Source of the DNA: Sphingomonadaceae bacterium
Lineage (GTDB): Bacteria > Pseudomonadota > Alphaproteobacteria > Sphingomonadales > Sphingomonadaceae
Direction: 5' to 3'
Length of the DNA: 12,510 nucleotides
Assembly (NCBI GenBank): GCA_947451875.1
Contig: CANGBE010000024.1
Coordinates: 1 to 12,510 of the forward strand
Position 1 is the stretch's first letter. Every line of letters starts with the position of its first letter. Made by a program: the position numbers and the translations under genes. The notes beneath the pieces were generated by a model. That model did not search any database and was not told the DNA's origin. It was given only the letters and a program-made list of their open reading frames with translations. Below, in pieces: positions 1 to 5,849 of the stretch.

Positions 1-350
1 CTTTCGGGCATGCCGATGGTGTCGAGCAGGTGCGAGTACGCCGCGATGTGCACCGTTTCCATGTTGCTGAACGCCGCGAGCATCATCTTGACCTCGGTCG
101 GCTTGAACACGCGGCCGTATTGCTCGTGATAGCAGTTCTGCACCTCGACATCAGCCTGGGTGAAGAAGCGGAAAATCTGCGTCAGCAGGTTGCGCTCGTT
201 CTCGGAAATCTTCTGCGCCCAGTCCCGGCAATCCTCACCCAAGGGCACTTCCTCGGGCATCCAGTGGATCTGCTGCTGGCGCTTCCAGAAATCATAGGCC
301 CAGGGATATTCGAAGGGCTTATAGGTCTTGCGGGCTTCAAGCAGCGACAT
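1..350 (-). CDS. nrdB: Ribonucleoside-diphosphate reductase, beta subunit (class Ia R2), N-terminal part
   Basis: This is the radical-carrying small subunit of aerobic ribonucleotide reductase, which with NrdA reduces NDPs to dNDPs in the cytoplasm. Only the first 116 codons are present; the rest lies beyond the left edge. What can be seen is a first-sphere metal-ligand pattern matching E. coli R2: D67 in FTQADVE (D84), then E98 and H101 in METVH (E115, H118), and Y105 four residues after the His, the place of the radical Tyr122. So this is a tyrosyl-radical R2 rather than a Phe- or Val-substituted type. The ATG at 348-350 has AAGGA (359-363) eight bases upstream. There is no N-terminal ATP-cone; the protein opens directly with the R2 fold. 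It is the last visible gene of the nrdA-PepSY-nrdB operon, 96 nt after the PepSY stop. Confidence 0.95.
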   Translation of the reverse strand, partial: MSLLEARKTYKPFEYPWAYDFWKRQQQIHWMPEEVPLGEDCRDWAQKISENERNLLTQIFRFFTQADVEVQNCYHEQYGRVFKPTEVKMMLAAFSNMETVHIAAYSHLLDTIGMPE

Positions 351-446
351 CGGGCGAATCCTTGTGAGCGAATGGGGTAAGGTAAGTGTTTTGCCGCGCA
401 GGCGGGAGTCTGGACGCGGGGTGAAGCTGGGGACAGGCGGTGGGCA

Positions 447-833
447 TCATTTCCAGAACCAGCCGGGCTTCAGGCCGCGGCTCTTCCGGTTGCGCCACAT
501 CTGGATGTACATCCACAGGCCAGAGAAGCTGAAGAACAGCATAGCGAAGCCGGAAAGCGTGGCGATCACCGTGCCAGCCGGGCCAAAGGTCTCGCCCGAG
601 TGGAGGTGGTGCAGCAGGCTGTAATTCCAGCCGCCCTTCTTCGCAGGCTTGGGGCGGCAGGAATAGTCTGGCGGACAAACGAAGCCAGAGGGAGCGGCCG
701 GTGCGGCCACTTCCTCATGTTCGCCGCCAACCAGTTCGCCCAACATCTCGACCTGGCTGAGCAGGCCTGTCACGGTGATCCACATCAGGAAAGCGCCGAA
801 GAAGATGACCAGCCAACGATGCCATTTACGCAT
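447..833 (-). CDS. Small PepSY-associated transmembrane protein between nrdA and nrdB
   Basis: This is a 128-residue inner-membrane protein with two predicted membrane helices, roughly residues 7-26 and 86-112. A periplasmic-type loop of about 60 residues joins them and carries a Cys pair, C53 and C59 (CPPDYSC). The opening MRKWHRWL and the LHSGETFG stretch (residues 77-84) before helix 2 resemble the HRW and LHxG signatures of PepSY-TM/PiuB proteins. That family is often iron-linked, and its conserved His can bind haem. Here there is only one minimal two-helix unit and no full PepSY domain. It lies 80 nt after nrdA and 96 nt before nrdB on the same strand, so it is probably co-transcribed with both. 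AGGAG lies nine bases before the ATG but can be paired in a hairpin (842-866). A role in iron or redox supply to NrdB is my inference; the function is unknown. Confidence 0.8.
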   Translation of the reverse strand: MRKWHRWLVIFFGAFLMWITVTGLLSQVEMLGELVGGEHEEVAAPAAPSGFVCPPDYSCRPKPAKKGGWNYSLLHHLHSGETFGPAGTVIATLSGFAMLFFSFSGLWMYIQMWRNRKSRGLKPGWFWK

Positions 834-841
834 TAGATAAA

Positions 842-866
842 ACTCCTGTCAGATTGTGGCAGGAGT
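842..866 (-). promoter_or_regulatory. Hairpin that includes the ribosome binding site of the PepSY gene
   Basis: In the nrdA-PepSY intergenic space ACTCCTG (842-848) is perfectly complementary to CAGGAGT (860-866), with an 11-nt loop. In the minus-strand transcript the arm at 842-848 reads CAGGAGT, which is the Shine-Dalgarno sequence of the gene starting at 833. Pairing would hide it. A third copy of the motif overlaps the upstream arm, making the palindrome CAGGAGTCCTG at 860-870. No U-run follows, so a rho-independent terminator is unlikely. The regulatory role is inference. Confidence 0.4.
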
Positions 867-913
867 CCTGCCAAGGCCGGATGACAGCCATGCGACGCGG
901 AAACTGGCCGCCA

Positions 914-2959
914 TTACTGGCAGGCCAAGCATTCCTCGTAATCGGTCGGCGTGGCGAGTTCCATCACCGGGGCGGCGGCGGTGTTGTCTGCCTCTACCCC
1001 GCCAGCGAAACCGGCGCGCTGCACCGACTTAGAGCGCAGGTAATAGAGCGACTTGATGCCCTTTTCCCATGCCTGGAAGTGCAGCATCATCAGGTCCCAC
1101 TTATCGACGTCAGCCGGGATGTAGAGGTTCAGCGACTGCGCCTGATCGATATAGGGCGTACGGTCTGCCGCGAATTCGAGCAGCCAGCGCTGGTCGATCT
1201 CGAACGAGGTTTTGTAGACCGCCTTTTCCTCTGGGCTGAGGAAATCGAGGTGCTGCACCGATCCGCCCATTTCGAGGATCGAGTTCCACACATTGGTGCT
1301 GTCCTTGGCTTTCACCTGCAGCAGCTTTTCAAGGTAGGGGTTCTTGACCACGAAAGAGCCCGAGAGCGTCTTGTGGGTATAGATGTTCGCCGGGATCGGC
1401 TCGATGCAGGCCGAGGTGCCGCCGCAAATGATGCTGATCGACGCGGTCGGCGCGATGGCCATCTTGCACGAAAAGCGCTGCATCACGCCCATGTCTGCCG
1501 CATCGGGGCAAGCGCCGCGTTCCTGCGCGAGCATCAGCGATGCCTCATCAGCCTTGGCGGCGATGTGCTTGAACATCTTGAGGTTCCACGCCTTGGCCAT
1601 GGCGGTTTCAAAACCGATGCCCTTCATCTGCAGGAACGAATGGAAACCCATCACGCCCATGCCGACCGAACGTTCGCGCATCGCCGAATACTTGGCGCGG
1701 GCCATCTCGTCCGGTGCGCGGTCGATGTAATCCTGCAGCACGTTATCGAGGAAGCGCAGCACATCTTCAATGAAGCGCTCGTCACCGTTCCACTCGTCCC
1801 AGGTTTCCAGGTTGAGCGAGGACAGGCAGCACACCGCGGTGCGATCATTGCCAAGGTGGTCAACGCCGGTGGGGAGGGTGATTTCCGAGCACAGGTTCGA
1901 GGTGGAAACCTTCAGTCCCAGATCGCGGTGATGCTTTGGCATCATCCGGTTCACCGTATCGGAGAAGACGATATAGGGTTCACCCGTGGCCAACCGGTTT
2001 TCGACCAGCTTCTGGAACAGGCTGCGCGCATCAACCGTCTGGCGGATCGATCCGTCCTTCGGGCTGCGCAGGTGGAATTCGGCGCCATCGCGCACGGCTT
2101 CCATGAAGTCGTCAGTCAGCAGCACGCCGTGGTGCAGGTTGAGCGCCTTGCGGTTGAAATCGCCCGATGGCTTGCGGATTTCGAGGAACTCCTCGATCTC
2201 GGGGTGCGAGACGTCGAGATAGCAAGCGGCCGAACCACGACGCAGAGAGCCCTGCGAAATCGCCAGCGTCAACGAATCCATCACGCGCACGAAAGGAATG
2301 ATGCCAGAAGTCTTGCCGTTGAGGCCTACCGGCTCACCAATGCCGCGCACGTGGCCCCAATAGGTGCCGATGCCGCCGCCGCGTGAGGCCAGCCAGACGT
2401 TCTCGTTCCAGGTGTTGACGATGCCTTCAAGGCTGTCTGACACCGAGTTCAGATAGCATGAGATCGGCAGGCCGCGACCGGTGCCGCCGTTCGACAGCAC
2501 CGGCGTTGCCGGCATGAACCACAGCTTCGAGACATAGTCATAGATGCGCTGGGCGTGGTCCTGATCGTCCGAATAGGCGTCCGCCACGCGGGCAAAGAGA
2601 TCCTGATACTTCTCGCCGGGGAGCAGATAGCGATCGTCGAGCGTGTCCTTGCCGAAATCGGTCAACAGGGCATCGCGCGTGTCATCGGTCACGATCGTGA
2701 AGCGACGGGCGTTGATCGCCTTAGAGTCATCGGGCTTCTTCGCCGCCTTGGCGACTTCCTTCATCGCGCCGGTCAGCGCATCGGCGCCCATCTTGGCGAC
2801 CAGCGCTTCCGAACCGGCATCTGACTTTTCACTCATCGGCAGCGCCGGGCTTGCGCCCGCCTCCTTAACCTCAGGGGCAGCTCCGCGTGCATCAGCGCCA
2901 ACATCCAACATTTCGACATCGCTGTCCGACACAGTCTCTTCCCCGGTTCTGAAATCCAC
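914..2959 (-). CDS. nrdA: Ribonucleoside-diphosphate reductase, alpha subunit (class Ia R1), without ATP-cone
   Basis: This is the catalytic large subunit, which reduces ribonucleoside diphosphates using a thiyl radical passed from NrdB. From the chosen start it has 681 residues, against about 760 in E. coli. Visible landmarks are the active-site Cys C168 (PISCYLN), the NLCSE loop with N355, C357 (radical cysteine) and E359, the partner Cys C377, the radical-transfer pair Y639-Y640 (SLYYL), the phosphate-binding PTASIS loop, and a C-terminal redox pair ending ECLACQ (C677, C680). The first ~80 residues are acidic, Ala-rich and low-complexity. The barrel domain then starts directly, and I see no ATP-cone. 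The start is uncertain: GTG at 2957-2959 has a GGGGG stretch seven bases upstream; GTG at 2965 and ATG at 3040 are in frame. It is the first gene of the operon, with a NrdR-like box upstream. Confidence 0.95.
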   Translation of the reverse strand: MDFRTGEETVSDSDVEMLDVGADARGAAPEVKEAGASPALPMSEKSDAGSEALVAKMGADALTGAMKEVAKAAKKPDDSKAINARRFTIVTDDTRDALLTDFGKDTLDDRYLLPGEKYQDLFARVADAYSDDQDHAQRIYDYVSKLWFMPATPVLSNGGTGRGLPISCYLNSVSDSLEGIVNTWNENVWLASRGGGIGTYWGHVRGIGEPVGLNGKTSGIIPFVRVMDSLTLAISQGSLRRGSAACYLDVSHPEIEEFLEIRKPSGDFNRKALNLHHGVLLTDDFMEAVRDGAEFHLRSPKDGSIRQTVDARSLFQKLVENRLATGEPYIVFSDTVNRMMPKHHRDLGLKVSTSNLCSEITLPTGVDHLGNDRTAVCCLSSLNLETWDEWNGDERFIEDVLRFLDNVLQDYIDRAPDEMARAKYSAMRERSVGMGVMGFHSFLQMKGIGFETAMAKAWNLKMFKHIAAKADEASLMLAQERGACPDAADMGVMQRFSCKMAIAPTASISIICGGTSACIEPIPANIYTHKTLSGSFVVKNPYLEKLLQVKAKDSTNVWNSILEMGGSVQHLDFLSPEEKAVYKTSFEIDQRWLLEFAADRTPYIDQAQSLNLYIPADVDKWDLMMLHFQAWEKGIKSLYYLRSKSVQRAGFAGGVEADNTAAAPVMELATPTDYEECLACQ

Positions 2960-3206
2960 GTTCACGCCCCCAAAATTCTCTGCGCCGGCTCGGCGCGACT
3001 TTCCCTGCTCAGTCCGATTCGGAGGGCAAGCGCTCTCCATACCAGACTGAAACCCAAGAGGGGAGAACAAATCGAGAAAACTATCCCCCGACTTGTCCCC
3101 AGAAAGACCCTCGGTTGCGCGTCCCTCGCACCGAATCCGCCCCCCTTCCGCTTTTCGCGGGCTGGAGAGCGATATCTAGGTCTTGTGGGTCCCCCCGATA
3201 ACTGGA
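2960..3206 (-). other. Long structured 5' leader of the nrdA operon
   Basis: About 245 nt separate the predicted transcription start (near 3206) from the nrdA start, and I find no convincing gene in it. It holds two hairpin-forming repeats: CCGC/GCGG (3148-3151 and 3157-3160) and CGGTTGCG/CGCACCG (3112-3119 and 3127-3133, one bulged base). A LexA-like element lies at 3065-3079 (minus-strand TTTC-N7-GTTC, one mismatch from the alphaproteobacterial GTTC-N7-GTTC). I do not recognise a known riboswitch; in particular I see no cobalamin-type B12 box. It could simply be an untranslated spacer, or transcription could begin nearer the gene. Confidence 0.35.
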
Positions 3207-3222
3207 CCACTATCTATAGTGC
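3207..3222. promoter_or_regulatory. NrdR box upstream of nrdA
   Basis: The 16-mer CCACTATCTATAGTGC contains the perfect inverted repeat CACTAT-CT-ATAGTG. It matches the published NrdR consensus acaCwAtATaTwGtgt at 13 of 16 positions by my count, including both CwA/TwG cores. NrdR is the zinc/ATP-cone repressor of RNR genes in bacteria and usually binds two such boxes a whole number of helical turns apart. I find only weaker partners: a 10/16 half-conserved site at 3244-3259 and a 9/16 site at 3173-3188. Neither is at a canonical spacing. The box covers the predicted -10, which fits repression. Confidence 0.65.
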
Positions 3223-3243
3223 CTTATCCTGATTCCGGCGCAA
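3213..3243 (-). promoter_or_regulatory. Predicted promoter of the nrdA operon
   Basis: On the minus strand TTGCGC (3238-3243) is followed 19 bases later by TATAGA (3213-3218), placing the transcription start near 3206. The spacer is somewhat long for a housekeeping sigma-70 promoter. The support is the coincidence of the -10 with the NrdR-like palindrome, as expected for a repressed RNR promoter. Confidence 0.45.
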
Positions 3244-3305
3244 GGGGTAAATCTTGTGTTAATTATTAAGGAGGGGCTTGGGCAGAGCCTGACCGGCCTG
3301 TTGCG

Positions 3306-3352
3306 GTGCAGCGACGCGTGGGAATTCCTGCACTCTTGGCCAGCGCAAGAGT
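3306..3352. repeat. Nested inverted repeats in the nrdA / GlsB intergenic region
   Basis: ACTCTTG (3332-3338) and CAAGAGT (3346-3352) form a perfect 7-bp stem with a 7-nt loop. Just upstream, GTGCAG (3306-3311) is complementary to CTGCAC (3328-3333) across 16 bases and encloses the palindrome GGAATTCC (3321-3328). Further on are an A/T tract AAAAATTTTT (3369-3378) and the small repeat TGTCC-GT-GGACA (3378-3389). No U-run or A-run sits where a terminator would need it. The rest of 3223-3531 shows no gene, tRNA or coding signal. The role is unknown: operator, small RNA or chance. Confidence 0.35.
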
Positions 3353-3463
3353 CAAAGTGAATCTGTGAAAAAATTTTTGTCCGTGGACAGGTCACCGGGC
3401 GGCTTGACTAAGGATAGAATCGAGCCGGGCAACAAAGTTTCAAACAGCCCAGCGCAATCCCTG

Positions 3464-3503
3464 TTGCCGGCTTGCCGCGAGACCTATAGCTTCGCTTATA
3501 AGG
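3464..3503 (+). promoter_or_regulatory. Possible promoter of the GlsB-like gene
   Basis: Two TTGCCG elements (3464-3469 and 3472-3477) precede AT-rich -10 candidates TATAGC (3485-3490) and CTTATA (3495-3500). The second pairing has a 17-base spacer. Matches are partial, and an alternative stress sigma factor could be used instead; I did not find a clear GGAAC/CGTT (EcfG) pair. Confidence 0.25.
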
Positions 3504-3531
3504 GAAAACACTTAGTGGAGTATACAGGGCT

Positions 3532-3774
3532 ATGATCAATGTAATCACATCAGCAGTATCCGGTCTGTTTATCGGCGTACTCGCGCGCTTCTTCTATCCC
3601 GGAACGGTTCAGTTGGGCTGGGTCTATACCATTGTACTGGGCATCGGCGGCTCGATGCTGGCAGGCTTTGTCTTCAATCGCGGACACAAGGAATTCAACC
3701 GTCCCGGTTTACTGGCATCGCTGCTCGGCGCGATGGTATTGATCTTTGCTGGTCGGCAGTTTGGAATGATCTGA
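3532..3774 (+). CDS. GlsB/YeaQ/YmgE-family small stress membrane protein
   Basis: This is an 80-residue, strongly hydrophobic protein with three predicted membrane helices (about residues 2-20, 29-48 and 58-76). Its glycine-rich segments are typical of the GlsB/YeaQ/YmgE (transglycosylase-associated) family: ARFFYPG after helix 1, GIGGSMLAG in helix 2 and GLLASLLGA in helix 3. Members are 80-90 residues long and are often induced by general stress; the biochemical role is not established. The ATG at 3532 has GGAG at 3517-3520, eleven bases upstream. It is transcribed away from nrdA and converges on the hydrolase gene, with 11 bases between stop codons. It appears monocistronic. Confidence 0.9.
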   Translation: MINVITSAVSGLFIGVLARFFYPGTVQLGWVYTIVLGIGGSMLAGFVFNRGHKEFNRPGLLASLLGAMVLIFAGRQFGMI

Positions 3775-3785
3775 ACAGCAGGCGA

Positions 3786-4670
3786 TTAGCGCGGCGTTAG
3801 TGCCGCAATAGCATCCGCCATATCGTCAATCAGTGCCAGCGGCAGATCATGCCCCATGCCGGGATAAGTGATCAGTCGCGCGCCGCGAATCGAGGCCGCC
3901 GTATCCTCACCGCCGTGGACGGTGATCAGCGGATCATCTTGCCCATGAATCACCAGCGTTGGCGCGGTGACCTTTTTCAGACGTTTGCGGCGGTCGCCAT
4001 CAGCGAGGATTGCGGCATATTGGCGTGCCGGCCCGGTGGGATGGAAGGCGCGTTGATATTCCGCCGCCAAGCGGTTGCGCTGGCGCTCAAGGTCTGCTGG
4101 ATAGCCAGGGCTGCCGATGGCCGCCGCCCGCATCTGGCCGACCTCCACATAGGCCTCAACCCCGCCCTCAGGCGGAACCGGTGCCGTCAGCGCGGCCAGT
4201 GCCGCCTTGCCCGGCGGTGGCAGCTTCGGGTTGCTGGTGGTCGACATGATCGACGTGAGTGACAGCACCCGCTCTGGATAGGCTGCAGCAACCAGCTGGG
4301 CGATCATTCCGCCCATCGAGACGCCAACTATGTGCGCCTGAGGGAGCCCCATGGCATCAAGCAGCGCGACCACATCGGCGGCCATATCGGTCAGGTGATA
4401 GGACAGGCGCGGCTTCAGGCCGATCTTGGTCTTGAGCACCAGCGACACGAAATTGGGCCGTCCGGCGTGGGTGAACTTGGTCGACAGGCCGATGTCGCGA
4501 TTATCGAACCGCACGACATAGAATCCCCGCGCCACCAGCGCTTCGACGAACTCTATGGGCCACAGGGTCAACTGCGCGCCCAGCCCCATGATCAGCAGCA
4601 GCGGCGGATGCGAAGGATCGCCGTGGGTTTCGACTTCAAGCGTTATGCCATTCGCGCTGATCTGCGACAT
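3786..4670 (-). CDS. Alpha/beta hydrolase (RdmC-like esterase family)
   Basis: This is a 294-residue single-domain alpha/beta hydrolase with the full catalytic triad visible: nucleophile S118 in GVSMGG, D246 in HGQDDP, and H274 in GMGHD. The oxyanion-hole region is MGLGAQ (28-33). The RFDNRDIGLST stretch (54-64) is typical of the aclacinomycin-methylesterase-like (RdmC) group of carboxylesterases, but that label says little about the real substrate. There is no signal peptide, so it is likely cytoplasmic. I chose the ATG at 4668-4670 because CCTCC at 4675-4679 (GGAGG on the coding strand) lies four bases upstream; an in-frame ATG at 4706 has no such site. It begins 45 nt after the ppk2 stop on the same strand and is probably the last gene of that transcript. 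Confidence 0.9.
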   Translation of the reverse strand: MSQISANGITLEVETHGDPSHPPLLLIMGLGAQLTLWPIEFVEALVARGFYVVRFDNRDIGLSTKFTHAGRPNFVSLVLKTKIGLKPRLSYHLTDMAADVVALLDAMGLPQAHIVGVSMGGMIAQLVAAAYPERVLSLTSIMSTTSNPKLPPPGKAALAALTAPVPPEGGVEAYVEVGQMRAAAIGSPGYPADLERQRNRLAAEYQRAFHPTGPARQYAAILADGDRRKRLKKVTAPTLVIHGQDDPLITVHGGEDTAASIRGARLITYPGMGHDLPLALIDDMADAIAALTPR

Positions 4671-4715
4671 GGATCCTCCCGTGTGTTTCGGGCAGGCTAG
4701 CGGCAATCACCGATC

Positions 4716-5780
4716 TTAGGAAGCGTCTCCGCGTTCCTCGCGCTCGTGCATCTCGGTGGCACGGCCGACGAGGCGGGTGTCGACCTCTCCCACACGCTCG
4801 GGATCCTTGTCACGATAGGAGAAGCTGTTCAGCACATAGCGCATGGCGTTGAGCCTTGCGCGCTTCTTGTCGTCGCTTTTGACCACCGTCCACGGGCACA
4901 GATCGGTATCGGTGGCGGTGAACATCGCCTCCTTGGCCTCCGTATAGTCATCCCACTTGTCGAGACTGGCGAGATCGATCGGCGAGAGCTTCCACTGCTT
5001 GAGCGGGTGGACCTTGCGCTCGATAAAGCGGCGGCGCTGTTCCTCGCGGCTGACCGAGAACCAGAACTTGATCAGCTTGATGCCGCTGCGCACCAGATTG
5101 GTCTCAAAGCCCGGCGCCTGGGCGAGGAATTCGCTATATTCCTCGTCGGTGCAGAAGCCCATCACCCGCTCCACCCCGGCGCGGTTGTACCAGGATCGAT
5201 CAAACAGAACCAATTCGCCTTTGGTCGGCAAGTGTTCGACATAGCGCTGGAAATACCATTGCCCGCGCTCAACCTCATTGGGCTTTTCCAGCGCGACCAC
5301 GCGTGCTCCGCGCGGGTTGAGGTGCTCCATGAAGCGCTTGATCGCTCCGCCCTTGCCCGCGGCATCGCGCCCTTCGAACAGGATCACGACGCGCTGATCG
5401 GTTTCCTTGAGCCACCCCTGCAGCTTCAGTAATTCAGACTGCAGCGCGAACTTTTCACGTTCATAGTCCTTGCGCAGCATCTTGTACTTGTAGGGATAGC
5501 CGCCGTCCTGCCAGCCGGGGAGCAACTCGTCGCTGGTCGTTTTTTGCGGGACACCGGTGGTCGGCAGGCCGAGATATTCGCTGAGGCGCCGGGCATCGTC
5601 GGGCGCAGAGCCATCGATCAGTGCCTGCAGTTCAGGGGTAATCGGCAGGCCCGCAAGACTTTCCATCGCCGCATCGACCCCGGCCTCTTTGGCGAGAATC
5701 CGCTCTCCCACCAGACTGCGGGCGACCGCGTCTTCGGCTTTGGTCTGATGTTCGTCGTTATCGTTGTTGTTGTGCGTCAT
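4716..5780 (-). CDS. ppk2: Polyphosphate kinase 2
   Basis: This is a PPK2-family enzyme that transfers phosphate between polyphosphate and nucleotides, usually driving NDP to NTP or the reverse. The single kinase domain spans about residues 90-325 of 354. It contains a Walker A FEGRDAAGKGG (135-145, K143 the P-loop Lys), the Walker B/active-site segment FDRSWYNRAG (193-202, D194 and R195), and the lid region RKVHPLKQWKLSPID (255-269). The first 85 residues are an Asn/Asp-rich start plus a poorly conserved extension, which makes it longer than minimal PPK2s of about 270-300 residues. Preferred direction and nucleotide cannot be read from sequence. The ATG at 5778-5780 has only a weak GGGA upstream. 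It follows nadB by 69 nt and precedes the hydrolase by 45 nt, suggesting a three-gene transcript without an obvious pathway link. Confidence 0.93.
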   Translation of the reverse strand: MTHNNNDNDEHQTKAEDAVARSLVGERILAKEAGVDAAMESLAGLPITPELQALIDGSAPDDARRLSEYLGLPTTGVPQKTTSDELLPGWQDGGYPYKYKMLRKDYEREKFALQSELLKLQGWLKETDQRVVILFEGRDAAGKGGAIKRFMEHLNPRGARVVALEKPNEVERGQWYFQRYVEHLPTKGELVLFDRSWYNRAGVERVMGFCTDEEYSEFLAQAPGFETNLVRSGIKLIKFWFSVSREEQRRRFIERKVHPLKQWKLSPIDLASLDKWDDYTEAKEAMFTATDTDLCPWTVVKSDDKKRARLNAMRYVLNSFSYRDKDPERVGEVDTRLVGRATEMHEREERGDAS

Positions 5781-5849
5781 GGTGTCCCAGCAACGTTAGC
5801 GCAGTCATTGTTACGCTTTTATTGCAAGTGGACACTGCACCCGATTGGT

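Noticed and set aside
842..866. Rho-independent terminator after nrdA
   Set aside because: The stem is only 7 bp, with an 11-nt loop and no uridine run directly after it; it fits a structure over the next ribosome binding site better.
854..2386. A 510-codon open frame on the plus strand, antisense to nrdA
   Set aside because: It lies wholly inside nrdA, is rich in His/Arg/Leu with no recognisable domain, and is the usual mirror frame of a high-GC gene.
2962..3210. An 82-codon frame in the nrdA leader whose TGA overlaps a GTG at 2965
   Set aside because: The overlap resembles translational coupling, but its GTG start falls upstream of the predicted transcription start and the Arg/Gly-rich sequence does not look like a protein.
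3210..3395. A 61-codon minus-strand frame in the intergenic region
   Set aside because: No domain, no ribosome binding site, atypical composition; it crosses the NrdR box and inverted repeats.
3223..3531. A tRNA or other known RNA gene in the intergenic region
   Set aside because: I found no cloverleaf, no T-loop GGTTCGA-type sequence and no match to a known RNA family by eye.
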